Made by a program: the position numbers and the translations under genes. The notes beneath the pieces were generated by a model. It was not told the DNA's origin, did no database searches, and worked only from the letters and a program-made list of their open reading frames with translations. This document shows, piece by piece, positions 1 to 8,946 of a DNA stretch of 64,000 nucleotides (positions are counted from its first letter, which is position 1; each line of letters opens with the position of its first letter). Origin of the DNA: Brachybacterium sp. YJGR34 (GTDB taxonomy: Bacteria > Actinomycetota > Actinomycetes > Actinomycetales > Dermabacteraceae); NCBI RefSeq assembly GCF_003347015.1, contig NZ_PNFB01000002.1, positions 1 to 64,000 of the forward strand, written 5' to 3'.

Positions 1-73
1 CGGCGGCGAGCCCGGGGGCCCGCCGCCGTCCGGCGACCGGGGAAGGTGCTGCGCCCCGCGGCGGGGGCGGTGG

Positions 74-808
74 TCAGCTGTGGATGAAGACCCGGCGCTG
101 CCTGACCATCCATCCGCGCGACCACAGCATGTTGGTCGCGGCGGTGGAGATCCGGCAGCAGCCGTGCGAGGCCGGGTAGGTGGGGATCGAGTTGGACCCG
201 TGGATGGCCCAGCCGCGGTCGTAGTACGCGGGGCGGTAGAGGTTGCCGAGCGGGCCGGACTGCCAGCCACTGCTGTAGAAGCTGTACATCCGGAAGTCGC
301 CCTTCGGGGTGGTCGCCGTCTTCCAGCGGCCTCCCGAGTAGTAGCGCTCACCGCTGCCGGTCGAGGTGTTCAGGATGTACTTCAGCGTCCCGTTCCAGGT
401 CGCCGTCATCACCTGAAGGCTCAGATCGACCTCGAAGCCCCAGCCGGAGGTCTTCTGCCGTGGGGGCTGGACCCCGTTGGACAGGGCGCGGTAGGTGTTG
501 GGGCCCACCACGCCGTCGCGGCCGAGTCCCGCCGACTTCTGCAGCGCCCACACCGCCTGCTGGGTGAGGTGGCCGAAGCTGCCGTCGACGCTGCCGCACC
601 AGTACTTCAACCGGTTCAGCCTGCTCTGGAGCGAGCTCACGGCGGAGCCCCGATCGCCGCGGCGCAGGGTCGGCGCCGCCTGGGCGGCGGTGGTGCCGAT
701 GGTCATGCCGAGACCGAGCGTGCCCACCCCGAGCAGCAGGGTGCGGCGCGACGGGAGCGCGACGGGCAGGAGCCCGCGGTCCGGTCTGTCGATGATCCTC
801 AGGTTCAT
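74..808 (-). CDS. Secreted L,D-transpeptidase with peptidoglycan-binding domain
   Basis: 244 aa. The N-terminus carries a twin-arginine-like signal (SRRTLLLG near residues 20-27, then a hydrophobic stretch and an Ala-rich cleavage region near 44). Residues about 48-110 form a PG-binding-1 domain (RRGDRGSAV, then GSFGHLTQQAV). The C-terminal half is a YkuD-type catalytic domain with the IHGS motif near 202-205 and SHGC near 214-217; Cys217 is the expected nucleophile. Family members make or edit 3-3 peptidoglycan cross-links, or attach proteins to the wall, outside the membrane. The start is preceded by a GAGGGGGA ribosome site. It is transcribed divergently from the serine hydrolase pair, across about 256 bp. 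The exact substrate cannot be told. Confidence 0.88.
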   Translation of the reverse strand: MNLRIIDRPDRGLLPVALPSRRTLLLGVGTLGLGMTIGTTAAQAAPTLRRGDRGSAVSSLQSRLNRLKYWCGSVDGSFGHLTQQAVWALQKSAGLGRDGVVGPNTYRALSNGVQPPRQKTSGWGFEVDLSLQVMTATWNGTLKYILNTSTGSGERYYSGGRWKTATTPKGDFRMYSFYSSGWQSGPLGNLYRPAYYDRGWAIHGSNSIPTYPASHGCCRISTAATNMLWSRGWMVRQRRVFIHS

Positions 809-1064
809 TCTCTATCCCCCTCGTGAGTTCCGGCGGCCCGTGCGGGGCCGATCCGGGACGCCACGTCGGTGTGGCGACACATCCATCATGCCGGAGTCAA
901 GACCGGGTCAACAAGAGGGAAAATGCGCAGGTGTCGGCGCTGTGCGGCCGAGTCGGACGACGGCACTGGTCGGGGCGCATATCGGGCGTCTCGGACACGT
1001 GGTCACGAATCGGTCTCGACCGCGGAGGCTCGGCGCGTCGGACGCGTGTGCCATATTTGAGCGC

Positions 1065-1907
1065 GTGGAGCCCGAGACCGCGCCGACGACGCCCGCCGAC
1101 CCCGCCGTCCCCGTGGACGTCGACTTCCCGCACGTCCTGGGGGTGACCGACGCGCAGCGCACCCTGCACCTGCAGGGCGACGGCACCCGGGTCCTGGACC
1201 TCGCGAGCGTCTCCAAGCCCCTGAGCGCGCTCGGCGTCCTGGTCGCCGTGGATCGCGGCCTCGTCGACCTCGACGAGCCGGCGGGCCGCGAGGGAGCCAC
1301 GGTGCGCCACCTGCTCGCCCACACCGCCGGCTATCCCTTCGACGGCGAGGCGGCGGTCGGCGCCGTCGGCGCGAAGCGCATCTACTCCAACACCGGCTTC
1401 GAGGTGCTCGCCGCGCACGTCGAGGAGGCCACCGGCTACGGCTTCGACGAATGGATGGAGCAGACCGTGGTGGCGGGGCTGGACCTCGTGGACCTCGAGC
1501 CGACGGGCTCGCCGGCCGCCGGCTACCGGGGCTCGCTGCGCGATCTGCTCGCCGTGGGCCGCGAGCTGCTCGAGCCCTCGCTGATCTCCGAGGAGCTCTG
1601 GCGCGAGGCGACCAGCGTGCAGTTCCCGGGGCTCGCCGGCATCCTGCCCGGCTACGGCCGGCAGACGCCCAACGACTGGGGTCTGGGCCTCGAGATCCGG
1701 GGCGGGAAGTCGCCGCACTGGACCGGATCCCGCTCGAGTCCCCGGACCGTCGGCCACTTCGGACAGTCCGGCTCCTTCCTGTGGGCGGACCCGGATCAGG
1801 GTCTGGCCGCCGCCTTCCTCGGCGAGAGCCGCTTCGGCGCGGAGCACGTGCGCGTGTGGCCCGGCCTCACCGACGCGATCCTGGAGCGCTACGGGACGGC
1901 GGTGTGA
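1065..1907 (+). CDS. Serine hydrolase of the beta-lactamase/DD-peptidase-like family (copy 1)
   Basis: 280 aa from the GTG at 1065; the open frame continues upstream, but only this start fits the family N-terminus. It has the three class C-like motifs: S48-V-S-K51 (nucleophile and base), Y107-S-N109, and an H-F-G motif (GHFGQSG) near residue 240 in the KTG position. No signal peptide is seen, so it is probably cytoplasmic. Its TGA overlaps the GTG of the next gene, which encodes a paralogue, so the two should be cotranslated. There is no clear ribosome site and a CATATTT stretch lies about 10 nt upstream, so the mRNA may be leaderless. Such proteins act as esterases, peptidases or beta-lactamases; the substrate here is unknown. 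Confidence 0.8.
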   Translation: MEPETAPTTPADPAVPVDVDFPHVLGVTDAQRTLHLQGDGTRVLDLASVSKPLSALGVLVAVDRGLVDLDEPAGREGATVRHLLAHTAGYPFDGEAAVGAVGAKRIYSNTGFEVLAAHVEEATGYGFDEWMEQTVVAGLDLVDLEPTGSPAAGYRGSLRDLLAVGRELLEPSLISEELWREATSVQFPGLAGILPGYGRQTPNDWGLGLEIRGGKSPHWTGSRSSPRTVGHFGQSGSFLWADPDQGLAAAFLGESRFGAEHVRVWPGLTDAILERYGTAV

Positions 1908-2719
1908 GCTCCCTCGACCTGCTCGACGACTTCGGCGTCGAGGCGGCCGCGATCGTGCTGGGCCCCGAGGGGGTGCGCGAGACGCGCGGCGATCTGCGGC
2001 GGGCGCGGCCCTGGCGCTCGGTGAGCAAGGTGCTCACCGGGTTCGGCGTCGTGCTCGCCGCACAGGAGGGGCGAGTGGGTCTCGACGATCCCGCCGGTCC
2101 GCCCGGCGCGACCCTGCGCCACCTGCTCTCCCACGCCTCCGGCTGCTTCTACGAGTCCGCCTCCACCCTGCAGGCCCCGGGGCAGCGGCGCCACTACTCG
2201 AACTACGGGATCGACGAGGCGGCCCGCCACCTCGAACGGAGCCTGGGGCGGGACCTCGAGGACTGGATCCAGGAGCGCGTGGCCTCTCCGCTGGGCATGG
2301 AGCACCTCCGGTGGGGCCCGTCCGCAGCGGTCGACGCCGTCGGTCCGCTCGAGGACCTCGCGCTGCTGGCCGCCGAGCTCCTGCGGCCCACGCTGCTCGA
2401 GCCGGCCTGGTACGCCGAGCTGACGCGCCCGCAGTTCCCGGACCTGGTGGGCATCATGCCCGGCTTCGGCAAGCAGAGCCCCAACCCCTTCGGCCTGGGC
2501 GTCGAGATCCGCGGCACGAAGTCCCCGCACTGGACGGGCACCCGCAACAGCGAGGGCACCGTCGGCCACTTCGGGATGCGGGGCACCGCGTTCTGGGTGG
2601 ATCCCGTCGCCGACCTCGCCCTCGTGGTCGGCACCTCCCTCGACTTCTGCGACACCCACCGCGAGGTGATGCCGCGCCTGGCGGACGCCGTGCTCGCCGA
2701 GCACGCCCCCTCCGCCTGA
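1904..2719 (+). CDS. Serine hydrolase of the beta-lactamase-like family (copy 2)
   Basis: 271 aa from a GTG inside a GTGA overlap with the upstream stop. It keeps S39-V-S-K42, Y98-S-N100 and GHFGMRG, so all catalytic elements of an S12-type serine hydrolase are present. It is clearly a tandem duplicate of the preceding gene: both share the PGxGxQ(T/S)PN block, the EIRGxKSPHWTG block, GHFG, and the final PxLxDAxL pattern. No signal peptide or membrane segment is seen. The two could be functionally divergent isoenzymes or a heterodimer; the sequence does not say which. Confidence 0.8.
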   Translation: MSSLDLLDDFGVEAAAIVLGPEGVRETRGDLRRARPWRSVSKVLTGFGVVLAAQEGRVGLDDPAGPPGATLRHLLSHASGCFYESASTLQAPGQRRHYSNYGIDEAARHLERSLGRDLEDWIQERVASPLGMEHLRWGPSAAVDAVGPLEDLALLAAELLRPTLLEPAWYAELTRPQFPDLVGIMPGFGKQSPNPFGLGVEIRGTKSPHWTGTRNSEGTVGHFGMRGTAFWVDPVADLALVVGTSLDFCDTHREVMPRLADAVLAEHAPSA

Positions 2720-2949
2720 GCCGGGCCGCCGCCCGCCCGGCGCCGGCCGGGTCCTCCGCAGAATGGTGCGGATCCGTGCCGGATCAGGCCTCCGGGTGGT
2801 TCGACTCCGCACCTTTCCCGGGCGCGGCACAGACCGGGCCGCGGCGGCGAGATCCCGCTCACGGGGCGGGTCCGCGGTCCGCGGATACCCAGGCGCGGCC
2901 TCTAGCCTGGGCGCCACCCGGTCCCCGCGCCCCTGGAGCAGATCTCGCC

Positions 2950-3324
2950 ATGACCACCCCGCCTGCCGACGCCCCGACCGCCGCCGCTGCCGCCGAGGCC
3001 GCCGCGCCGTCGGCCCCTAGCCTCCTGGGCCGCATCTTCGCCGTCGTCGCCTTCGTCGAGGCCTTCACCTGGGCGGGCCTGCTGGTCGGGATGTTCCTCA
3101 AGTACGTCACCGGGACCACCGAGGCCGGGGTGTGGCTGTTCGGCCGCCTCCACGGCGGGGCGTTCATGGTCTACGTGGCGGTCACGATCGTCGCCGCGAT
3201 CTCGCTGCGCTGGAGGTGGTGGGTGGCGCTGACGGCGCTGGCCTGCGCGATCCCGCCGCTGGTGACGGTGCCGCTGGAGATGTGGCTGCGTCGCACCGGG
3301 CGCCTGTCCCGCCCCGCCCGCTGA
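2950..3324 (+). CDS. Small DUF3817-type integral membrane protein
   Basis: 124 aa, starting at an ATG after a GGAG site. An Ala/Pro-rich cytoplasmic tail of about 28 residues precedes three hydrophobic segments (about 30-52, 67-90 and 94-112) with the conserved feature VEAFTWAGLLVGMFLKY, typical of DUF3817. The family has no established biochemical role. It stands alone between the hydrolase pair and the convergent folP-like gene; a TAGCCT hexamer at about 2902 could be its -10 element. The 230 bp upstream hold no other gene I can support. Confidence 0.75.
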   Translation: MTTPPADAPTAAAAAEAAAPSAPSLLGRIFAVVAFVEAFTWAGLLVGMFLKYVTGTTEAGVWLFGRLHGGAFMVYVAVTIVAAISLRWRWWVALTALACAIPPLVTVPLEMWLRRTGRLSRPAR

Positions 3325-3345
3325 GGCGGAGCGGGCCCGCCGGGC

Positions 3346-4305
3346 TCACACGTTGTGCACGAGCGGGCCGGCGGGATCCCGCCACCCGGCCAGCACCTCG
3401 AGCATGCGCACCATCCGCACGGTCGCGGCCACGTCGTGGACCCGCAGCACGCGCGCGCCCTGGCGCATCACCCAGGCCGCCGCGGCCAGCGACCCCTCCA
3501 GGCGCTCCTCCTTGGGCAGTCCCAGGGACTCGCCGATCACGTCCTTGCGCGAGAGCGCCGCGAGCACCGGCAGCCCCAGCGAGGTGTACTCCGACCAGTC
3601 CCGCAGCACCTCGAGGGTCTGCACGGTGGACTTGTTGAGGTCCGGGCCCGGGTCCAGGACGATCCGCTCGCGCGGCACCCCGGCCTCGAGCGCGCGCTCG
3701 AGGCGCGCCGCGAGGAAGTCCCGCACCTCCTCGACCACGTCCTGGTAGTGCGGGTGGGGGAAGGGGCGGCGCGGCGAGGCCACCGAATGGGTGATCACCA
3801 GCGAGGCGCCGAGCTCGGCGACCGTCGGCGCCATCCGCGGGTCCGAGAGCCCCGTGGTGTCGTTGACGAGATCCGCCCCCACCTCGATCGTCGCCCGGGC
3901 GACCGCGGCGTGGTAGGTGTCCACGCTCAGCAGCACGTGGGGCGGCAGCTCACGGCGCAGGGCCTCGATGACGGGGACCACCCGCTCGCACTCCTGCTCC
4001 ACGGGCAGCGGATCGCCGGGGGCGAACTTCACCCCGCCCACGTCGATGAGGTCCGCGCCGGCCGCGGCGGCCTCGAGCCCGGCGCGGACCGCGGCCTCGA
4101 GGGCGAAGGTGCGGCCCTGGTCGTAGAAGGAGTCCTCGGTGCGGTTCACGATCCCCATCACCAGCACCCGGCGCGTGGTGTCCGGCAGCGGCCGAGGGGC
4201 GAGCGCCTCCGGGGGAGCTGGGACCGGTTCTCCAGAGAGCCGGGATACAGTGGAATCCACCATGGGCGAACGCCCCGTCGAGCTGTCGTCGTACGCGTTG
4301 TTCAT
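3346..4305 (-). CDS. folP2: Dihydropteroate synthase homologue of the FolP2 type
   Basis: 319 aa TIM-barrel protein of the DHPS superfamily. Canonical DHPS begins its barrel with MGIVNVTPDSFSDGG; here the block reads MGIVNRTEDSFYDQG, and the later pterin loop is DPGPDLNKS instead of DPGIGFGK. Both changes match the actinobacterial FolP2 group, whose mycobacterial member was reported to lack DHPS activity. A C-terminal SRKDVIG retains the usual Ser-Arg-Lys phosphate contact. The start at 4305 has a GAGGA site; an alternative Met 14 residues later has none. It is divergent from the sulfolipid synthase gene across 146 bp. It should not be assumed to be the folate-pathway enzyme or the sulfonamide target. 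Confidence 0.82.
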   Translation of the reverse strand: MNNAYDDSSTGRSPMVDSTVSRLSGEPVPAPPEALAPRPLPDTTRRVLVMGIVNRTEDSFYDQGRTFALEAAVRAGLEAAAAGADLIDVGGVKFAPGDPLPVEQECERVVPVIEALRRELPPHVLLSVDTYHAAVARATIEVGADLVNDTTGLSDPRMAPTVAELGASLVITHSVASPRRPFPHPHYQDVVEEVRDFLAARLERALEAGVPRERIVLDPGPDLNKSTVQTLEVLRDWSEYTSLGLPVLAALSRKDVIGESLGLPKEERLEGSLAAAAWVMRQGARVLRVHDVAATVRMVRMLEVLAGWRDPAGPLVHNV

Positions 4306-4376
4306 GGCCTGTTCCTCAGCAGTTCGGGCGGGAGTCCCTCGTCTTTGAGCGGCACCCGTCCTGCACTACGTTATGA

Positions 4377-5600
<1,224 letters not shown>

Positions 5601-5610
5601 GCACCCGTCC

Positions 5611-6729
5611 GTGAAGATCGCGATCGTCACGGAGACCTTCCTGCCCTCGGTCGACGGCGTGGTGACCCGGCTCCGCCACGCCGTCGAGCGCTTCGTGGAC
5701 CTCGGTCACGAGGTCATGGTGGTCGCCCCGGAGCTGGGCGTCACCGAGCACCACGGCGCGAGGGTGGTGGGCATCCGTCCGGTGACGCTGCCGTTCTACA
5801 AGCATCGGCGCTTCACCCTCCCCACCCCCACGGTGGACGGCATCATCCGCGGCTTCCACCCGGACGTGGTCCACGCCGCCCAGCCGATCCTGCTGGCCTC
5901 CTCCGGCGCCTACGCCGCCCGCCGGCAGCGGATCCCGCTGGTCGCGAGCTACCACACGCACATCCCGCGCTACCTGGACCTGTACCGGGCCTATCGCTGG
6001 GGCAAGCCCGCGGTGTGGTGGCAGATCAAGCGCAACCACGCACTGGCCGACATCAACCTCGCGACCTCGCAGACCATGCGCCAGGAGCTGGCCGAGAAGG
6101 GCATCGAGGACCTGCACGTGGTCCGACGCGGGGTCGACACCCGGCAGTTCCATCCCCGCTTCGCCTCCGCGGCCATGCGCGAGCGCCTCACGCAGGGGCA
6201 TCCGGAGAAGAAGCTCCTGGTGTTCGTGGGGCGCCTGGCCGCGGAGAAGGAGATCCACACGCTGCGCCCGATGATGGACCGCCGCGACGACGTCGCGCTC
6301 GCGATCGTCGGCGACGGCCCCTTCCGCGGTGAGCTGGAGCGGCACTTCGCGGGCACGGCGACGCTGTTCCCCGGCTTCATGGAGGGCGAGGAGCTCGCGA
6401 GCGCCTTCGCCAGCTCCGACGCCTTCGTCTTCCCCTCGGTCACCGAGACCCTGGGCCTGGTCATCCTCGAGGGCATGGCCTCCGGTCTGCCGGTGGTCGC
6501 CGCCCGCTCGGGGCCGACGATGGAGCAGGTCACCGACGGGGAGAACGGCCTGCTGTTCGACTCCGGGGACGAGGGCAGCCTGGACGCGGCGCTGACCCGG
6601 CTGGGCGACGGCGATCTGCGCGGTCGCATCCGTGCCGCGGCGCGTGCGGAGGCGGAGAGGTTCTCCTGGGACAACGCCTCCGACGATCTGCTGCGGTACT
6701 ACGAGATGGCGATCGAGAAGCACGGCTGA
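5611..6729 (+). CDS. sqdX: GT4 glycosyltransferase, probable sulfoquinovosyltransferase (SqdX-like)
   Basis: 372 aa GT-B fold, family 4. The N-terminal domain opens with IVTETFLPSVDGVV, as in SqdX and the related mannosyltransferases MgtA/PimB. The C-terminal nucleotide-binding domain has FVGRLAAEKE near 206-215 and the E-x7-E element in SVTETLGLVILEGMASG near 272-290. It starts at a GTG 10 nt after sqdB, with no independent promoter in the gap. Pairing with a convincing SqdB makes transfer of sulfoquinovose from UDP to diacylglycerol at the inner face of the membrane the best call. A mannosyl- or glucosyltransferase for phosphoinositides or glycolipids is the main alternative. Confidence 0.72.
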   Translation: MKIAIVTETFLPSVDGVVTRLRHAVERFVDLGHEVMVVAPELGVTEHHGARVVGIRPVTLPFYKHRRFTLPTPTVDGIIRGFHPDVVHAAQPILLASSGAYAARRQRIPLVASYHTHIPRYLDLYRAYRWGKPAVWWQIKRNHALADINLATSQTMRQELAEKGIEDLHVVRRGVDTRQFHPRFASAAMRERLTQGHPEKKLLVFVGRLAAEKEIHTLRPMMDRRDDVALAIVGDGPFRGELERHFAGTATLFPGFMEGEELASAFASSDAFVFPSVTETLGLVILEGMASGLPVVAARSGPTMEQVTDGENGLLFDSGDEGSLDAALTRLGDGDLRGRIRAAARAEAERFSWDNASDDLLRYYEMAIEKHG

Positions 6730-6745
6730 ACGGCGCCGGGGCCCG

Positions 6746-6751
6746 TACACT
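6746..6751 (+). promoter_or_regulatory. Probable -10 element (TACACT) of the sigma factor gene
   Basis: TACACT ends 7 nt before the ATG at 6759, with no ribosome site between, which fits a leaderless transcript as is common in actinobacteria. An identical hexamer sits 7 nt before the GTG of the jetA gene at 52488. Confidence 0.45.
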
Positions 6752-6758
6752 CCCCGGC

Positions 6759-7388
6759 ATGGACAGCCGCACCCGTGCCGGTGAGCAGGTGCTGCTCGCC
6801 GCCCTGCGTGCGGGCGATCAGGATGCCTACCGCGAGCTGGTCGACCGCTATGACGCGGGGCTGCGCCGCGTGGCCCGGGGCCATCTGCCGCCGGCCGCCG
6901 CGGAGGAGGCGGTGGGGGAGACGTGGGCGTCCGTGGTCCGCTCCATCGATCGCTTCGAGGGTCGCTCCTCGGTGAAGACCTGGATCTATCGGATCCTCCT
7001 GAACACGCTGCGCACGGCGGCAGGGCGGGAGGGGCGCGTGGTCCCGTTCTCCGCCCTGGGGTCCGCCCACGACGCCGAGACCGCCTCGGGCGCGCCGGTT
7101 GAGGACACCTATCGTGGCCCCGGCTGGCTCGGCGCCACGCCCTCGCGCTGGGACGACATGCCCCATGAGGAGCTCGAGCGGGAGGAGCTGCTGGACATGA
7201 TCCTCGAGGCCGTCGACATGCTGCCGCCCGCCCAGCGGGAGGTGGTGGAGCTGCGCGACCTGCAGGGCTTCAGCGCTGCCGAGGCCGCCGAGGTCCTCGG
7301 CATCACCGCCGTCAACCAGCGGGTCCTGCTGCATCGCGGCCGCGTCGCCGTCCGCCGGCTGCTCGAGGAGTACCTGAGCCATGACTGA
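6759..7388 (+). CDS. ECF-type RNA polymerase sigma factor
   Basis: 209 aa. Region 2 covers about residues 8-75 (AGDQDAYRELVDRYD, then WIYRILLNTLR). A linker of about 60 residues contains PSRWDDMP. Region 4 covers about 140-200 (LPPAQREVVELRDLQGFSAAEAAEVLG, a helix-turn-helix). No region 1.1 or 3 is present, as expected for an extracytoplasmic-function factor. Its 3' end overlaps the start of a small zinc anti-sigma gene by 8 nt, the standard partner arrangement, and msrA/msrB follow. The context suggests that it governs a thiol- or oxidation-responsive regulon that may include the methionine sulfoxide reductases. Confidence 0.88.
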   Translation: MDSRTRAGEQVLLAALRAGDQDAYRELVDRYDAGLRRVARGHLPPAAAEEAVGETWASVVRSIDRFEGRSSVKTWIYRILLNTLRTAAGREGRVVPFSALGSAHDAETASGAPVEDTYRGPGWLGATPSRWDDMPHEELEREELLDMILEAVDMLPPAQREVVELRDLQGFSAAEAAEVLGITAVNQRVLLHRGRVAVRRLLEEYLSHD

Positions 7389-7575
7389 TCCGCTGCCCCT
7401 GCACTGCGCGGAGGTCCTCGACCTGCTCACCGAGCTGCTCGAGGACGCGCTCAGCGCGACGGACCGCCTGCTCGTGGAGGCCCATCTCGCGGGCTGCGAG
7501 GACTGCCGGATCCGGCGGGAGCAGCTGCGCGTGACCATCGAGCTGATCGGGAGGGCCGGGCGCAGGGTGCTCTGA
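7381..7575 (+). CDS. Zinc-binding anti-sigma factor (ZAS family)
   Basis: 64 aa, with the H35-x3-C39-x2-C42 signature of zf-HC2 anti-sigma domains, plus an N-terminal H8/C9 pair that could complete the zinc site. There is no transmembrane segment, so this is a soluble cytoplasmic anti-sigma, like RsrA/RshA and unlike membrane-anchored types. In characterised members, oxidation of the zinc cysteines releases the sigma factor. The gene overlaps the sigma gene by 8 nt, implying coupled translation and near-stoichiometric amounts. It is shorter than most members, with almost nothing beyond the zinc motif helices. Confidence 0.82.
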   Translation: MTDPLPLHCAEVLDLLTELLEDALSATDRLLVEAHLAGCEDCRIRREQLRVTIELIGRAGRRVL

Positions 7576-7677
7576 ACGGCCGTTCCCGCCGCGGGTGTAA
7601 CACCAGGCCCCTTCGCTGGTCTGCACTCCTGTCCGCGCGCCGTCCCGATCGGGGCGGCCGGAACGACAGGAGCCGAC

Positions 7678-8304
7678 ATGACCCGTACGACCAGCTTCAT
7701 CACCTCCCTCCTCGGCGAGCAGCCCGGCACCTCCGGCCCCGAGCTCGTCCCCTCCGCGCCGCACCTCGTCACCGGGAACTCGTTGACCGGGCCGTGGCCT
7801 TCCGGCCATCAGAGCCTGGTGGTGGGCATGGGCTGCTTCTGGGGCGCGGAGCGCCTGTTCTGGGAGCTGCCCGGGGTCCACGTCACCGCCGCCGGCTACG
7901 CCGGGGGCTCCGTGGAGAATCCCTCCTACCGGCAGGTGGCCACGGGCCGCACCGGTCACGCCGAGGTGGTCCGGGTCGTCTTCGACCCGGAGGTCATCAC
8001 GCTGGAGGAGCTGCTGGCGGTGTTCTGGGAGAACCACGACCCCACCCAGCACCTGCGCCAGGGCAATGACGTGGGCAGCGAGTACCGCTCGGTGATCCTC
8101 ACGGCCGACGAGGAGCAGCACCGGGCCGCCCTGGCCAGCCGGGAGCGCTACCAGCAGAAGCTGACCGCCGCCGGTCACGGGTGGATCACCACCCAGATCG
8201 AGCCGCTGGAGCGCTTCCATCTCGCCGAGGAGGGGCACCAGCAGTACCTGGCCCGGCATCCGGAGGGCTACTGCCATCACGGGTTCTGCCAGGTCAGGTA
8301 CTGA
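7678..8304 (+). CDS. msrA: Peptide methionine-(S)-S-oxide reductase MsrA
   Basis: 208 aa. The catalytic motif MGCFWGAER places the nucleophilic cysteine at residue 53, with a roughly 45-residue N-terminal extension, the longer MsrA form. Other family blocks: [37 protein letters not shown]. It reduces Met-S-oxide in proteins and free methionine, recycled by thioredoxin. The ATG has an AGGAG site. The 102-bp gap after the anti-sigma gene contains an odd 11-bp palindrome (GGTGTAACACC, 7594-7604) that might be a sigma or repressor target. Immediately downstream is msrB, so both stereoisomers are covered. Confidence 0.95.
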   Translation: MTRTTSFITSLLGEQPGTSGPELVPSAPHLVTGNSLTGPWPSGHQSLVVGMGCFWGAERLFWELPGVHVTAAGYAGGSVENPSYRQVATGRTGHAEVVRVVFDPEVITLEELLAVFWENHDPTQHLRQGNDVGSEYRSVILTADEEQHRAALASRERYQQKLTAAGHGWITTQIEPLERFHLAEEGHQQYLARHPEGYCHHGFCQVRY

Positions 8305-8357
8305 CCGTGGGCGGCACACGCACCGCCGAGACCACCACGCATCCTGAGGAGAGCACC

Positions 8358-8762
8358 ATGACCCGTTTCACCGACCACGAGATCCGTCAGCGCCTCACCG
8401 ACCTGCAGTACCGAGTTACCCAGGAGGGCGGCACCGAGCGCGCCTTCACCGGCGAGTACTGGGACACCAGGGCCGACGGCAGCTACCGCTGCCGCGTCTG
8501 CGACGCCGAGCTGTTCAGCAGCCGGGCGAAGTTCGACTCCGGCTCCGGCTGGCCCTCCTTCGTCGAGGAGGCCTCCGAGGGGGCCGTGCGCCGCCTCGAG
8601 GACCGGAGCCTGGGGATGCGCCGCATCGAGGCCCGCTGCGCCGGATGCGACGCCCACCTGGGTCACGTCTTTCCCGACGGCCCGCACCCCACCGGGGAGC
8701 GCTACTGCATGAACTCCGCGTCCCTGCGGCTGGAGACGGAGGGACCGTCGGCCGGCGAGTGA
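8358..8762 (+). CDS. msrB: Peptide methionine-(R)-S-oxide reductase MsrB
   Basis: 134 aa. The zinc-binding form of MsrB: C45-x2-C48 and C94-x2-C97 are the four ligands, and the catalytic cysteine is C117 in [17 protein letters not shown] and [10 protein letters not shown] are typical family blocks. The start at 8358 is chosen because GAGGAGAG precedes it; the upstream open frame shows no homology. It complements MsrA by reducing the R diastereomer. A strong hairpin 17 nt after the stop probably ends the sigma-antisigma-msrA-msrB transcript. Confidence 0.95.
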   Translation: MTRFTDHEIRQRLTDLQYRVTQEGGTERAFTGEYWDTRADGSYRCRVCDAELFSSRAKFDSGSGWPSFVEEASEGAVRRLEDRSLGMRRIEARCAGCDAHLGHVFPDGPHPTGERYCMNSASLRLETEGPSAGE

Positions 8763-8778
8763 GGCCGGCATCGCGCGA

Positions 8779-8810
8779 GCGGGGAGGGGTTCGGCCGGAC
8801 CCCTCCCCGC
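8779..8810 (+). terminator. Strong GC hairpin after msrB
   Basis: Twelve-base perfect arms, 8779-8790 and 8799-8810, around an 8-nt loop. There is no T run, as usual for actinobacterial terminators. It lies between the msrB stop and the promoter region of the ABC transporter operon. Confidence 0.65.
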
Positions 8811-8876
8811 CGCGTCCCGTGCCTGCCGTGAAGCGGCTCACGCCGCGGCGGCCCGGAAAAGGCCCATAGGCCTGCT

Positions 8877-8926
8877 TTCGGGCCCGAATGTTTCAGCATA
8901 TGACGCTGATGTGGTCTCCGTATGAC
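8877..8926 (+). promoter_or_regulatory. Candidate operator region of the sulfonate transporter/metY operon
   Basis: Three signals lie within 70 bp of the ATG at 8947: a perfect 12-bp palindrome TTCGGGCCCGAA (8877-8888), and a direct repeat of TATGAC at 8899-8904 and 8921-8926, spaced 22 bp or about two helix turns. Which, if any, binds a sulfur regulator is not known; no regulator gene is adjacent. Confidence 0.35.
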
Positions 8927-8946
8927 ACGGCCTGCAGGATGCCTCC

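Noticed and set aside
3346-4305. Functional folate-pathway DHPS
   Set aside because: Substrate-binding blocks match the FolP2 group, and no other folate genes (folE, folB, folK) are adjacent.
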